A stretch of DNA of 64,000 bases from Janibacter melonis (GCF_020567375.1 NZ_JAJBZM010000003.1:1-64000), one strand, 5' to 3'. Counted from the stretch's first letter, positions 23,889-36,798 are shown. The notes: generated from the letters alone by a model not told the origin. Made by a program: numbers and translations.

Positions 23889-25313
23889 ATGACGACGTCC
23901 GCGACCCAGACCCGCGTCCACGCCTTCGCCGACGACGCGCTGCGCGACGACGACGCGACGGGCGTGGCTGCTCGCGTGCGCTCCGGCGAGATCACCCCGC
24001 GCGAGGCGGTCGACGCCGCGGTGGAGCGCATCCGCTCGGTCGAGGTGCTCGGCGCCGTGGCCGAGTGGGACGACGAGCGCGCCCGCCGCCGGGCCGACGC
24101 GATCGGTGCCGGTGGGCCGGGCGCCTTCCACGGCGTGCCGACGGCGATCAAGGAGAACGTCGTCGCCACCGGCCTGCCCCTGCGGATGGGCTCCGACGCG
24201 GTCCCCGAGCGCCGCAGCAGCCGGGACGGCGACGTCGTGACGCAGCTGCTCTCGACCGGGGCCGTCCCCGTCGTGCAGACGACGTGCCCTCCCTTCGGCT
24301 GGACCGCGACGACCGAGCGCATCGCCGACGTCACACGAAACCCCTGGGACACGTCGCTGTCGTCCGGCGGCTCGTCTGGGGGCACCGCCGCGCTCGTCGC
24401 GTCCGGGGCGCTCCCCTTCGCCCACGGCAACGACGGCGGCGGCTCGATCCGCATCCCCGCCGCCGCGTGCGGTCTCGTCGGTCTCAAGACGACCCGCGGC
24501 CGGCTGGCCGGCGACGAGACGACGAAGGGGATGCCCGTCCCGATCGTCGTCGACGGCGTCCTCACCCGCACCGTGCGCGACACGGCGCGCTACCTCGCCG
24601 CCGCCGAGCGGCACCGTCCCCCGCGCTCGCTCGAGCCGGTCGGGCTCGTCGAGGGGCCGGTCGAGCGACGGCTGCGCGTCGGGGTGCTCGTCGACAGCCC
24701 GCTCGCACCAGCGACCGACGCCCCGACGGCGGCCGCGGTGCGCGCGACCGGCGAGCTGCTCGCCGGGCTCGGGCACGACGTCGAGGACTACGACGCCGCG
24801 GTGCCGCTGCGCTTCAAGGAGGACTTCCTCCACTACTGGTCGATGCTCGCCTTCGGGATCCACCGGAACGGGCCGCGGATGTTCGGCGCGGGCTTCGACC
24901 GCGACCGGCTCGACCCCTTCACCCTCGGGCTGTCGCGCCGCTTCGCCCGCAAGATCTGGCAGACGCCGTACACGCTGGCCCGCGTCGCCGCGGCGGGCGC
25001 CGTCTACGACCGCACCTTCGGCGACGTCGACGTCGTCGTCAGCCCGGTCCTCACGCACACGACCCCGCCGATCGGCTACCTCGCGGCCGACCTCGACTTC
25101 GAGACCCATCTCGAGCGGGTCTCCGCGTACGTCGGTTTCACCCCCCTGCACAACGTCACCGGGGCCCCCGCGATCTCGCTGCCGCTCGGGCGCACGCACG
25201 ACGGCACACCCATCGGCGTCATGGTCCAGGCGCGGCGGGGGGCAGACCGCCTCCTGCTCGAGCTCGCCTTCGAGATCGAGGCCGCTCGGCCCTTCGCCCG
25301 GATCCAGGACTGA
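23889..25313 (+). CDS. amidase-signature family hydrolase
   Basis: The 474-residue enzyme has the amidase-signature triad: Lys88 in GVPTAIKENV, cis-Ser162 in SSGGSSGGTAALVASG and nucleophile Ser186 in NDGGGSIRIPAA. Length and the C-terminal TGAPAISLPLG fit the family, which hydrolyses amides and some esters in the cytoplasm. A GatA role is unlikely because no gatB/gatC is adjacent and the enzyme lacks GatA-type context. The start follows the leaderless -10 element at 23876; a far longer upstream frame is antisense to the MFS gene and rejected. Substrate unknown. Confidence 0.92.
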   Translation: MTTSATQTRVHAFADDALRDDDATGVAARVRSGEITPREAVDAAVERIRSVEVLGAVAEWDDERARRRADAIGAGGPGAFHGVPTAIKENVVATGLPLRMGSDAVPERRSSRDGDVVTQLLSTGAVPVVQTTCPPFGWTATTERIADVTRNPWDTSLSSGGSSGGTAALVASGALPFAHGNDGGGSIRIPAAACGLVGLKTTRGRLAGDETTKGMPVPIVVDGVLTRTVRDTARYLAAAERHRPPRSLEPVGLVEGPVERRLRVGVLVDSPLAPATDAPTAAAVRATGELLAGLGHDVEDYDAAVPLRFKEDFLHYWSMLAFGIHRNGPRMFGAGFDRDRLDPFTLGLSRRFARKIWQTPYTLARVAAAGAVYDRTFGDVDVVVSPVLTHTTPPIGYLAADLDFETHLERVSAYVGFTPLHNVTGAPAISLPLGRTHDGTPIGVMVQARRGADRLLLELAFEIEAARPFARIQD

Positions 25314-25368
25314 CCTGGGCAAAGAGCCTCGACATGCGCGGGGCGCTGTCGGTGGTCCTCGGTTAAGT

Positions 25369-25380
25369 TTGGCGAGCCAA
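25369..25380. promoter_or_regulatory. dyad upstream of the osmoprotectant transporter operon
   Basis: TTGGC-GA-GCCAA is a perfect dyad 17 bases before the ATG of the ATPase gene, with TTAAGT just upstream as a possible -10. AGGAGG at 25385-25390 is the ribosome binding site. A repressor site is plausible. Confidence 0.45.
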
Positions 25381-25397
25381 CGGCAGGAGGCCTGAAG

Positions 25398-26522
25398 ATG
25401 ATCCGGCTCGACGGAGTCACCAAGCAGTACCCGGACGGCACGACCGCGGTGGACGACCTCAGCCTCGTCGCCCCGACCGGCAAGATCACCGTCCTCGTCG
25501 GGCCGTCCGGCTGCGGCAAGACGACGACCTTGCGGATGATCAACCGCATGATCGACCCGACGAGCGGGACGATCACCGTCGGTGACGCCGACATCATGTC
25601 GATGGACGCCGCCGAGCTGCGCCGCGGCATCGGCTACGTCATCCAGCACGGCGGCCTCTTCCCGCACCGCACCATCGAGCGCAACATCGCCACGGTGCCG
25701 ATGCTCCTCGGGCAGGACAAGCGTCAGTCGCTGAGCCGCGCCCGCGAGCTCATGGAGCTCGTCGGTCTCGACGCCTCGCTGGCCAAGCGCTACCCCAGCC
25801 AGCTCTCGGGCGGCCAGCAGCAGCGGGTCGGGGTCGCCCGCGCCCTGGCCGCGGACCCGCCCGTCATGCTCATGGACGAGCCCTTCTCCGCCGTCGACCC
25901 CGTCGTGCGCGAGCAGCTGCAGGAGGAGTTCCTGCGCCTGCAGGACGAGCTCGGCAAGACCATCGTCCTCGTCACCCACGACATCGACGAGGCGATCAAG
26001 CTCGGCGACCACATCGCCGTGCTGCGGGTCGGCGGGCAGATCGCCCAGCTCGCCACGCCCCACCAGCTGCTCACCCACCCGGCCGACGCCTTCGTCGCGG
26101 ACTTCCTCGGCAAGGACCGCGGCTACCGCGCGCTCGGCTTCGACGGGGCCCGCATCCCGCTGCACGACGAGGCGAGCGTCGTCCTCGGCGACTCCGGCGA
26201 CGCGGCTCGCCGGGTCGGTGTCGGGGGCTGGGCGCTCGTCGTCGACGAGGAGTCGCGCCCGCTCGGCTGGGTGCAGCCCGAGCGTCTCGGCGACTCCTTC
26301 GTCGAGACTGACCTCGCGCTCGGCGGCACCCTCGCCCGCGAGGGTGGCTCGCTGCGCTCCGCGCTCGACGCGGCGTTGTCCTCGCCGAGCCGGCGCGGTG
26401 TCGTCGTCGACGCCGACGGCGTGCTCGTCGGCACGTGCCGGGCACCCGAGGTCGTGCGTGTCATCGAGGAGCAGGAGCGTCCCGAGGGAGGCGACGATGG
26501 AGTGGATCCTCGAGCATCCTGA
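25398..26522 (+). CDS. OpuC-type glycine betaine/choline ABC transporter ATPase
   Basis: The 374-residue ATPase has Walker A (GPSGCGKTTTLRMIN), signature LSGGQQQRVGVARAL, Walker B (PVMLMDEPFSAVDP) and the switch His in THDIDEA. After about residue 250 comes a C-terminal domain of two CBS-like halves (VVDEESRPLGWVQPE and VVDADGVLVGTCRAPEV), which senses ionic strength in OpuA/OpuC ATPases. It heads a four-gene transporter operon in which the next permease start lies inside its 3' end (26-base overlap). The operon imports compatible solutes under osmotic stress. Confidence 0.93.
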   Translation: MIRLDGVTKQYPDGTTAVDDLSLVAPTGKITVLVGPSGCGKTTTLRMINRMIDPTSGTITVGDADIMSMDAAELRRGIGYVIQHGGLFPHRTIERNIATVPMLLGQDKRQSLSRARELMELVGLDASLAKRYPSQLSGGQQQRVGVARALAADPPVMLMDEPFSAVDPVVREQLQEEFLRLQDELGKTIVLVTHDIDEAIKLGDHIAVLRVGGQIAQLATPHQLLTHPADAFVADFLGKDRGYRALGFDGARIPLHDEASVVLGDSGDAARRVGVGGWALVVDEESRPLGWVQPERLGDSFVETDLALGGTLAREGGSLRSALDAALSSPSRRGVVVDADGVLVGTCRAPEVVRVIEEQERPEGGDDGVDPRAS

Positions 26523-27147
26523 CGACATCGCCCGGCTGGCGCTGCGGCACACCTGGCTCGCCGGGCTGCCTCTGATCATCGGCCTGGCCATCTCGCTCGT
26601 CCTCGGCTGGCTCGCCCACCGGCTGTCCTGGCTGCGCGCCGTCGCGCTCACCGGCTCCGGGCTGCTCTACACGATCCCGTCGCTGGCCCTCTTCGTGCTC
26701 ATGCCGCTGCTGCTCGGCACGAGCATCCTCTCGCCGGTCAACGTCGTCGTCGCGATGACGATCTACACGATCGCCCTCCTCGTGCGCACCGTCGTCGACG
26801 GGCTCGACTCCGTGCCCGCCGAGGCGACCCAGGCGGCCACCGCGATCGGGTACGGCCGGGTGCGCCGGCTGCTCTCCGTCGAGCTGCCGCTCGCCGTGCC
26901 GGTCATCGCCGCAGGGTTGCGCGTCGCCGCGGTGAGCAACGTGAGCATCGTGAGCGTCGCCTCGCTCGTCGGCGTCTCCCAGCTCGGCGACCTCCTCGTC
27001 GACGGCTTCAACCGCGCCATCGGCGGCGAGCTCGTGGCCGGCGTGCTGGGCTGCGTCGTGCTCGCCCTGCTCTTCGACGCGATGATCCGCCTCGCCGAGC
27101 GACTGCTCACCCCCTGGCGCCAGAGCACGAAGGGGGCGCGCGCATGA
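26497..27147 (+). CDS. osmoprotectant ABC transporter permease (first)
   Basis: The 216-residue permease has five to six transmembrane helices and the EAA-type loop DSVPAEATQAATAIGYGRVRRLLSVELPLAVPVI, which couples to the ATPase. The ATG lies inside the ATPase gene and GGAGG precedes it. Together with the permease encoded at 27144-27890 it forms the membrane channel of an OpuC/OsmU-type importer. Size is typical for OpuCB/OpuCD. Confidence 0.92.
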   Translation: MEWILEHPDDIARLALRHTWLAGLPLIIGLAISLVLGWLAHRLSWLRAVALTGSGLLYTIPSLALFVLMPLLLGTSILSPVNVVVAMTIYTIALLVRTVVDGLDSVPAEATQAATAIGYGRVRRLLSVELPLAVPVIAAGLRVAAVSNVSIVSVASLVGVSQLGDLLVDGFNRAIGGELVAGVLGCVVLALLFDAMIRLAERLLTPWRQSTKGARA

Positions 27148-27890
27148 CCTCCTCGATCATCGAGTGGCTGACGAGCGCGTCGTCCTGGCAGGGTGACGGC
27201 GGCATCGGGGCCCGTCTGCTCGAGCACCTCATGTACACGGCGATCGTCCTCGTCCTCGCGGCCGCCATCGCCATCCCGCTCGGTCTGTGGGTCGGGCACA
27301 CCGGCCGCGGCCGGTGGCTCGTGTCGCTGGCCAACGCGCTGCGCGCCGTGCCGACCCTCGGTCTGCTCTTCGCGCTCGTGCTGTGGCTCGGACCGCGGCT
27401 GAGCGGTGAGTTGTACTTCCTCCTGCCGAGCGTCATCGTGCTCGTCCTGCTCGCCGTGCCCCCGCTGCTCTCGGGCACCTACGCCGGTGTCGAGGCCGTC
27501 GACCCGGCTGCCCGCGACGCGGCGAAGGGGGTCGGCCTGTCCTCCGGGCAGGTGCTGCGCCAGGTCGAGATCCCCTGCGCGCTGCCGCTCATGCTGTCCG
27601 GGCTGCGCTCCGCGCTGCTCCAGGTCGTCGCCACGGCGACCATCGCCGCCTACGTCGGCCTCGGCGGTCTCGGCCGCTTCATCATCGACGGCCTCGCCGT
27701 CCAGGACTACGCGCAGACCGCCGGGGGCGCCGTCCTCGTCGCCCTCCTCGCCGTGCTGCTCGACCTCGTCGCCTCGAGCGTCGGCCGGCTCGTCGTCTCA
27801 CCAGGCCTTCGGGCCGACCCCACCCGCGCCACCCATCGGCGCACCCCCCTTCGCCGCTCGACGGCACCCACCACAGGAGACATCGCATGA
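27144..27890 (+). CDS. osmoprotectant ABC transporter permease (second)
   Basis: The 248-residue permease starts at an ATG overlapping the first permease stop. It has about six helices and the coupling loop EAVDPAARDAAKGVGLSSGQVLRQVEIPCALPLMLSGLRS. The C-terminal 30 residues (ADPTRATHRRTPLRR) are basic and presumably cytoplasmic. It is the heterodimer partner of the first permease and overlaps the binding-protein gene by ATGA. Confidence 0.92.
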   Translation: MTSSIIEWLTSASSWQGDGGIGARLLEHLMYTAIVLVLAAAIAIPLGLWVGHTGRGRWLVSLANALRAVPTLGLLFALVLWLGPRLSGELYFLLPSVIVLVLLAVPPLLSGTYAGVEAVDPAARDAAKGVGLSSGQVLRQVEIPCALPLMLSGLRSALLQVVATATIAAYVGLGGLGRFIIDGLAVQDYAQTAGGAVLVALLAVLLDLVASSVGRLVVSPGLRADPTRATHRRTPLRRSTAPTTGDIA

Positions 27891-28813
27891 GCACCGTGAC
27901 CCGCCGATCGGCCCTCGCCCTCACCGGCCTCGCGGCCCTGACCGGACTCGCCGCCTGCGGCGGCGGGGACGACCCGCTGGCCAGCTCGTCCACCTCGCAG
28001 GAGGGCGGCGGCGGCTCGGGCAGCGTCGTCGTCGGCTCCGCCGACTTCTCCGAGTCGATCCTGCTCGCCGAGATCTACGCCGGGGCCCTCAAGGCCAAGG
28101 GCGTCGACGCCTCGACGAAGACCGGCATCGGCGCCCGCGAGGTCTACCTCAAGGCGCTCGAGGAGGGCTCGGTCCAGGTCGTGCCCGAGTACACCGGCGC
28201 GCTCGCCCTGTACTACGACAAGGACTTCGCCGAGACCGACCCGGAGAAGACCTACGAGGCGCTTGAGGCCGCCCTGCCCGACACCCTCGCCGTCCTCGAC
28301 AAGTCGGCCGCCGAGGACAACGACTCCATCGTCGTCACCAAGGAGACCGCGGACAGCAAGTCGCTGACGAAGGTCTCGGACCTCCAGCCGATCGCCGGTG
28401 ACCTCACCCTCGCCGCGCCGCCGGAGTTCAAGAGCCGCGCGCAGGGCATCCCCGGGCTGAAGAAGACCTACGACATCACCTTCGGCAGCTTCCGGCCGCT
28501 CAAGCCCGGTCAGGCCACGGTGCAGGCGCTGAAGAACGGCCAGGTCGACGCGGCGAACATCTTCAGCACCGACCCCTCGATCGCCGAGAACGACTTCGTC
28601 GTGCTCGAGGACGACAAGAAGCTCTACGGCAGCCAGAACATCGTGCCGCTCGTGCGCAAGGACCAGGAGGAGGCCGTCGCCGAGACGCTCAACGCGGTCT
28701 CGGAGAAGCTGACGACCGAGGTCGTCGCGGACCTGCTCAAGCGCACGGACATCGACAAGGAGGACCCGAAGGACGTCGCGCAGGCCTTCCTCGAGGAGCA
28801 GGGTCTCGCGTGA
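27887..28813 (+). CDS. osmoprotectant-binding lipoprotein (OpuCC/OsmX type)
   Basis: The 308-residue protein has an N-terminal TRRS followed by a hydrophobic stretch and lipobox GLAACGGG, so it is lipid-anchored outside. The mature part shows VVVGSADFSESILLAEIYAGALKAKG, EVYLKALEEGSVQVVPEYTGAL and QALKNGQVDAANIFSTDPSI, all characteristic of the glycine-betaine/choline binding fold of OpuAC/OsmX. It delivers substrate to the two permeases encoded just upstream. Its TGA overlaps the GTG of a hydratase-family gene. Confidence 0.93.
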   Translation: MSTVTRRSALALTGLAALTGLAACGGGDDPLASSSTSQEGGGGSGSVVVGSADFSESILLAEIYAGALKAKGVDASTKTGIGAREVYLKALEEGSVQVVPEYTGALALYYDKDFAETDPEKTYEALEAALPDTLAVLDKSAAEDNDSIVVTKETADSKSLTKVSDLQPIAGDLTLAAPPEFKSRAQGIPGLKKTYDITFGSFRPLKPGQATVQALKNGQVDAANIFSTDPSIAENDFVVLEDDKKLYGSQNIVPLVRKDQEEAVAETLNAVSEKLTTEVVADLLKRTDIDKEDPKDVAQAFLEEQGLA

Positions 28814-29805
28814 GCGAGCCCTCGGTCCTCACGCAGGTCCGAGGTGTCCTCGGCGTCATCACGCTCAACCGGCCGCGCGCGATCAACGCGCTCGACCTGT
28901 CGATGATGCAGTCGGTCACCGAGGTGCTCGACCGGTGGCGTGACGACGACGCGGTGCACGCGGTCGCGCTCGTCGGGGCGGGGGAGCGGGGGTTCTGCGC
29001 GGGGGGCGACGTCCGCGCGGTGCGTCAGGCCCACCTCGACGGCCACGACGCGGCCGCCTTCTTCGCGCAGGAGTACGCGGTCGACCTGGCCCTCGCCGAC
29101 TACGCCAAGCCCGTCGTCGCCGTCATGGACGGCATCACGATGGGCGGCGGCGTGGGGCTTGGGATGAACGCCGACCTGCGGCTCGTCACCGAGCGCACGC
29201 GGATGGCCATGCCCGAGACGGGGATCGGCTTCTTCCCCGACGTCGGCGCGACCTACCGCCTGTCGCGCTCGCCCGACGAGCTCGGCACGCACGTGGCTCT
29301 GACGGGCGCCACCTTCGACGGGCCGGACGCCGTCGTGCTCGGGCTCGCCGACGTCGTCGTCGACTCCGGTGAGGTGGAGGGGCTGCTGGCCTCGATCGCC
29401 GACGGAGCGCCCGTCAAGGTCCCGGCGACGGGCGAGGTCGCGTCGTCGCTCGACGCGCAGCGCAGCTGGACCCGCGCGTGCTACGCGGGCGACGACGCCT
29501 CTGCAGTCGTCGCCCGGCTCGAGCAGAGCGGCGTCGAGGCGGCACATGAGGCTGCGCAGGTCATCCGGTCGCGATCTCCGCTCGCCGTCGCCATCACCCT
29601 GGCGCACCTGCGCCGCGCGGCGTCGGCGGGCTCGCTCGCCGAGGTGCTCGACGCCGACGCGGCCCTCGCCGCGGCGATGCTCGACGGCTCCGACTTCGCC
29701 GAAGGGGTCCGCGCCCAGCTCGTCGACAAGGACCGCACCCCCCACTGGCAGCACGAGCGGGTCGAGGACGTCACCCCCGAGCAGGTCGCCGCCTACCTCG
29801 GCTGA
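28810..29805 (+). CDS. enoyl-CoA hydratase/isomerase family, 3-hydroxyisobutyryl-CoA hydrolase-like
   Basis: The 331-residue crotonase-fold protein has ITLNRPRAINALDLSMMQ, the oxyanion-hole segment GERGFCAGGDVRAV and MGGGVGLGMNADLRLVTERTRMAMPETGIGFFPDVGATYRLSR. The GFFPDVG sequence and the length are those of 3-hydroxyisobutyryl-CoA hydrolases of valine breakdown rather than of ordinary hydratases. Its GTG overlaps the transporter binding-protein stop, so it is the fifth gene of an osmolyte-uptake operon, a functionally odd fusion of transcription units. Confidence 0.88.
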   Translation: MSEPSVLTQVRGVLGVITLNRPRAINALDLSMMQSVTEVLDRWRDDDAVHAVALVGAGERGFCAGGDVRAVRQAHLDGHDAAAFFAQEYAVDLALADYAKPVVAVMDGITMGGGVGLGMNADLRLVTERTRMAMPETGIGFFPDVGATYRLSRSPDELGTHVALTGATFDGPDAVVLGLADVVVDSGEVEGLLASIADGAPVKVPATGEVASSLDAQRSWTRACYAGDDASAVVARLEQSGVEAAHEAAQVIRSRSPLAVAITLAHLRRAASAGSLAEVLDADAALAAAMLDGSDFAEGVRAQLVDKDRTPHWQHERVEDVTPEQVAAYLG

Positions 29806-29820
29806 CGAGGACCCGCGCGC

Positions 29821-30522
29821 TCACCCGAGCGGGCCGACGACGACCTCGTCGCCGACCCGCAGCACCCCGCCGCGCTCGACGTCGAGGTAGACGGCTGCGC
29901 ACGTCTCGCGCTCGGCGGCCAGGCGCTTGAGCCATCCGTCGCCGGGCGCGATCGCCCCGTCCTGGTCGATGTCGATCATGCGGCACCGGGGGATCCGCTC
30001 GGCCACGACGAGGGTGACCTCGCCGACGGCGACCGGGCGGCCGACCCAGTCGTCCTCGACGAAGGGCTCGTCCGTCTCGACGACGAGGTTGGCCCGGAGC
30101 CGACGCGGGTCGGCGGCCACCCCCCAGCGCTCCTCGCACCAGGCAAGGGTGGCGGTCCCGACGAGGGAGACGTGACCCGAGTCGAAGTGCGGGGTGCTCG
30201 TCTCGGGGAGCACCCGGACGATCGCCGACATCGCCTCGCTGAGGTGAGCATCGAGGACCGGGTCTTCGGCCGACGCGGACCCACCACCCCACGACACCTC
30301 GACGGTGCCGTCGGACCGCGTGGTGGCCCGGTGCTCGAAGACCGCGTCGCGCCGGCGGAAGCGGCGGCTGCTCTTGCCCGACGCGAGCTTGCCGTCGTCG
30401 TCGACCACCGCGTACCAGCGATCCCCGACGAGGCCTCGTCGGTCGACGTCGACGTGCTGCAGGTCTTCGCCGCCCATCGACTTCACCGGGTAGCGACGGA
30501 TGCTGCGCAGGGTCATGGGCAC
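29821..30522 (-). CDS. MOSC domain protein (MOSC N-terminal barrel plus MOSC)
   Basis: The 233-residue protein begins MTLRSIRRYPVKSMGGEDLQ, the MOSC N-terminal beta-barrel, and continues into a MOSC domain with LVGDRWYAVVD, RRLRANLVVET and RIPRCRMIDID; the PRC motif carries the conserved cysteine. MOSC proteins transfer sulfur or use molybdenum cofactor to reduce N-hydroxylated compounds. TAGCGT six bases before the GTG at 30522 suggests leaderless initiation there; ATG at 30516 is the alternative. The molybdate operon at 47-50 kb would supply its metal if it binds Moco. Confidence 0.88.
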   Translation of the reverse strand: MPMTLRSIRRYPVKSMGGEDLQHVDVDRRGLVGDRWYAVVDDDGKLASGKSSRRFRRRDAVFEHRATTRSDGTVEVSWGGGSASAEDPVLDAHLSEAMSAIVRVLPETSTPHFDSGHVSLVGTATLAWCEERWGVAADPRRLRANLVVETDEPFVEDDWVGRPVAVGEVTLVVAERIPRCRMIDIDQDGAIAPGDGWLKRLAAERETCAAVYLDVERGGVLRVGDEVVVGPLG

Positions 30523-30562
30523 CCGACGACGCTATCGGGTGCCGGCCGGCCGGGTCGCAGAC

Positions 30563-30606
30563 ATGACGAAGGGGGACCCGCCGATCCGCGAGTCCCCCTT
30601 CGTCAT
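30563..30606 (-). terminator. etfD terminator
   Basis: ATGACGAAGGGGGAC (30563-30577) and GTCCCCCTTCGTCAT (30592-30606) form a 15-bp stem with a 14-base loop, eight bases after the etfD stop. It is another inverted pair of the CGAAGGGGG 9-mer. Confidence 0.85.
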
Positions 30607-30613
30607 CGGGTGG

Positions 30614-34423
<3,810 letters not shown>

Positions 34424-34594
34424 GTCGCGAATCCTACGGGCGGGTAACGGGCTCGTCGCCCCGGCTGTGACCTTGCTCGCCGCCCCCGGCGTGGCCGGCG
34501 TCGGCCGGCTCGGGGCTCGACGCCGACGGCCTGCCGGGCCGCAGTCTTGGGGGCCGGACCAGGTTGTCGCGATCAATAACAGGGTGTTGGAATA

Positions 34595-34619
34595 GCCATA
34601 ACGCGATGTTCGTTATGGC
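34595..34619. promoter_or_regulatory. inverted-repeat operator upstream of cysK
   Basis: GCCATAACG (34595-34603) and CGTTATGGC (34611-34619) are perfect 9-bp arms separated by seven bases. The element lies in a locally AT-rich promoter region, 36 bases before the cysK GTG, where it would block or recruit polymerase. It is the best candidate operator for sulfur regulation in the window. Confidence 0.65.
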
Positions 34620-34654
34620 GACGAGCATCACCGACCCCTCCCGGAAGGACCGCC

Positions 34655-35584
34655 GTGCCCATCTACGACGACGTCACCAAGCTCATCGGCCGCACCCCGC
34701 TGGTGAAGATCAACCGGATCATCAGCAGCGACGCGACCGTCGCGGCGAAGCTGGAGTTCTACAACCCCGCGAGCTCGGTCAAGGACCGCATCGGCGTCGC
34801 GATCGTCGACGCCGCGGAGGCGTCCGGTCAGCTCAAGCCCGGCGGCACCATCGTCGAGGCCACCTCCGGCAACACCGGTATCGCGCTGGCGATGGTCGGC
34901 GCCGCCCGTGGCTACGACGTCGTGCTGACGATGCCCGAGACGATGAGCAAGGAGCGTCGCGCGCTCCTGCGCGCGTACGGCGCCGAGCTCATCCTCACCG
35001 AGGGCCCGAAGGGCATGAAGGGCGCGGTGGAGAAGGCCAACGAGGTCGCCGCGGAGCGCGAGGGCGCAGTCCTCGCCCGCCAGTTCGCCAACGAGGCCAA
35101 CCCCGAGATCCACCGCCGCACGACGGCCGAGGAGATCTGGGCCGACACCGACGGTCAGGTCGACATCGTCGTCGCGGGCATCGGCACCGGAGGCACCATC
35201 ACCGGTGTCGGTCAGGTCCTCAAGGAGCGCAAGCCCGGCGTGCAGATCGTCGCGGTCGAGCCCGAGGAGTCCGCCATCCTCAACGGCGGCCAGCCCGGCC
35301 CGCACAAGATCCAGGGCATCGGCGCGAACTTCGTCCCCGAGATCCTCGACACCGAGGTCTACGACGAGGTCATCGACATCAACGCCGAGACCTCCGTCGA
35401 GTGGGCCCGCAAGGCCGCCACCGACGAGGGCCTGCTCGTCGGCATCTCCTCCGGTGCCGCCCTCGCCGCGGCCGACCAGCTCGCGAAGCGCCCGGAGAAC
35501 GCCGGCAAGACCATCGTGGTCATCATCCCCAGCTTCGGCGAGCGGTACCTGTCGACGATCCTCTTCTCGGATCTGCTCGACTGA
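34655..35584 (+). CDS. cysK: cysteine synthase A (O-acetylserine sulfhydrylase)
   Basis: The 309-residue PLP enzyme has Lys43 in [11 protein letters not shown] (Schiff-base lysine), the substrate loop [25 protein letters not shown] (phosphate binding) and ISSGAALAA. It makes L-cysteine from O-acetylserine and sulfide in the cytoplasm. GGAAGGA precedes the GTG start. The next gene is cysE, four bases after the stop, so both steps of cysteine synthesis from serine are co-expressed. The final residues FSDLLD differ from the C-terminal Ile that CysE normally needs only in detail and sit at the dimer surface. Confidence 0.96.
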   Translation: MPIYDDVTKLIGRTPLVKINRIISSDATVAAKLEFYNPASSVKDRIGVAIVDAAEASGQLKPGGTIVEATSGNTGIALAMVGAARGYDVVLTMPETMSKERRALLRAYGAELILTEGPKGMKGAVEKANEVAAEREGAVLARQFANEANPEIHRRTTAEEIWADTDGQVDIVVAGIGTGGTITGVGQVLKERKPGVQIVAVEPEESAILNGGQPGPHKIQGIGANFVPEILDTEVYDEVIDINAETSVEWARKAATDEGLLVGISSGAALAAADQLAKRPENAGKTIVVIIPSFGERYLSTILFSDLLD

Positions 35585-35588
35585 CCCC

Positions 35589-36230
35589 ATGGACCTGCTC
35601 GCTCCCCCTTCGCCGATGCCGGATCACCCGACCCCGTGGATGACCGTCCGTGAGGACGTCGACGCGGCGATGCGGCGTGACCCCGCGGCGACGTCGCGGC
35701 TGGTCGTCCTGCTCACCTCGGCCGGGCTGCACGCGATCTGGCTGCACCGGATCGCCCACCGCTGGTGGCAGCGGCCCGCGACGAGGTGGCCGGCGCGGCT
35801 GCTCGCGTACGTCTCGCGGGCGGTGACGGGGGTCGAGATCCACCCGGGGGCGCACATCGGGCGCCGCTTCTTCATCGACCACGGGATGGGTGTCGTCATC
35901 GGCGAGACCGCCCAGATCGGTGACGACGTCATGCTCTACCACGGCGTGACGCTCGGCGGGACGTCGCACGCACGGGTCAAGCGGCACCCGACGCTCGGCG
36001 ACTCCGTGCTCGTCGGCGCCGGGGCGAAGATCCTCGGCCCGGTCCACGTCGGCAGCAACGTCAAGGTCGGCGCCAACTCGGTCGTCGTCAAGGACGTGCC
36101 GACCGGCGCGGTCGCGACGGGCGTGCCCGCGGTCTACCGCTTCCCGCAGGTGGAGGAGCAGCGCGCCGTCACCGAGCGTGACGTCGACCCGCTCGACCTG
36201 CCCTTCCTCGACCCGGCGATCTTCATCTGA
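35589..36230 (+). CDS. cysE: serine O-acetyltransferase
   Basis: The 213-residue protein ends with a left-handed beta-helix: [44 protein letters not shown], with catalytic Asp and His in the DHG segment. It acetylates serine using acetyl-CoA. The C-terminus is LDPAIFI; a terminal Ile is what inserts into the CysK active site to form the cysteine synthase complex. The first ATG is used; ATGs at 35616 and 35640 are in-frame alternatives because the extra N-terminus is Pro-rich. Confidence 0.94.
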   Translation: MDLLAPPSPMPDHPTPWMTVREDVDAAMRRDPAATSRLVVLLTSAGLHAIWLHRIAHRWWQRPATRWPARLLAYVSRAVTGVEIHPGAHIGRRFFIDHGMGVVIGETAQIGDDVMLYHGVTLGGTSHARVKRHPTLGDSVLVGAGAKILGPVHVGSNVKVGANSVVVKDVPTGAVATGVPAVYRFPQVEEQRAVTERDVDPLDLPFLDPAIFI

Positions 36231-36248
36231 GGACCGTCACGAGGCATG

Positions 36249-36286
36249 ACGAAGGGGGTGCGACCACCTGGTCGCACCCCCTTCGT
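36249..36286. terminator. bidirectional terminator between cysE and the YtxH-like gene
   Basis: ACGAAGGGGGTGCGACCA (36249-36266) mirrors TGGTCGCACCCCCTTCGT (36269-36286) with a 2-base gap. It lies between convergent genes and carries T residues on both flanks of the stem. Confidence 0.85.
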
Positions 36287-36313
36287 CGTGCGTGGGGCGG
36301 GTCTGCGTCCGGG

Positions 36314-36604
36314 CTAGCGCTCGACGCTCGAGCGCACGTCGCGCTCGGAGTCGGCGCTGATCCGGCCGGCGCCCTCGCGCAGGCGGTCCCCGGCGGCGGT
36401 GGCCGCGGTGCTCACGGCGTCGAGCGCGGCGGGGGCGACCCGGGTCTTCGCGACGTGGCGTGCGGAGGCGACCTGGCGCTGCACCGGCTGTGAGCGCCAC
36501 AGCTGGCCGGAGCCGGCCTTGATCTGGGCGTAGCGCTCTCGTCCGGCGCGGGTGCCGAGGACGTACCCGGCCGCGGCACCGGCGATGAAGGTCAGCTTGG
36601 CCAT
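36314..36604 (-). CDS. YtxH-like small protein
   Basis: The 96-residue protein begins MAKLTFIAGAAAGYVLGTRAGRERY, a short hydrophobic glycine-rich helix ending in the basic motif typical of YtxH-type stress proteins. The rest is helical and basic, with heptad-like spacing (VASARHVAKTRVAPAALDAVSTAA). It may associate with membranes. It is monocistronic, with AGAGGA upstream. The function of the family is not established. Confidence 0.78.
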   Translation of the reverse strand: MAKLTFIAGAAAGYVLGTRAGRERYAQIKAGSGQLWRSQPVQRQVASARHVAKTRVAPAALDAVSTAATAAGDRLREGAGRISADSERDVRSSVER

Positions 36605-36713
36605 GCAGGTCCTCTCGTCGCTCCCGGGCGGGCGGGGCCCGCTCGGATGTGCTGCGACACTACCCGCCGCCTCGGGTTACGGTGAGCCCCGGCGGCCCCC
36701 TCGTGGGGCCTCT

Positions 36714-36798
36714 GGCGGGTTCGCATAGTGGCCGAGTGCAGTCGCCTTGAAAGCGACCAGGGGGAGACCCCTCGTGGGTTCAAATCCCACACCCGCCG
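36714..36798 (+). tRNA. tRNA-Ser (anticodon TGA)
   Basis: GGCGGGT (36714-36720) pairs with ACCCGCC (36791-36797), and G36798 is the discriminator. The anticodon arm GTCGC-CTTGAAA-GCGAC gives TGA, and a long variable arm (AGGGGGAGACCCCT) marks a class II serine tRNA. CCA is not encoded. Confidence 0.95.

Noticed and set aside
34424-34576. N-terminal extension of EtfD
   Set aside because: The added residues are Arg/Pro-rich before the first membrane helix, and the ATG at 34423 begins directly at the helix as in the family.
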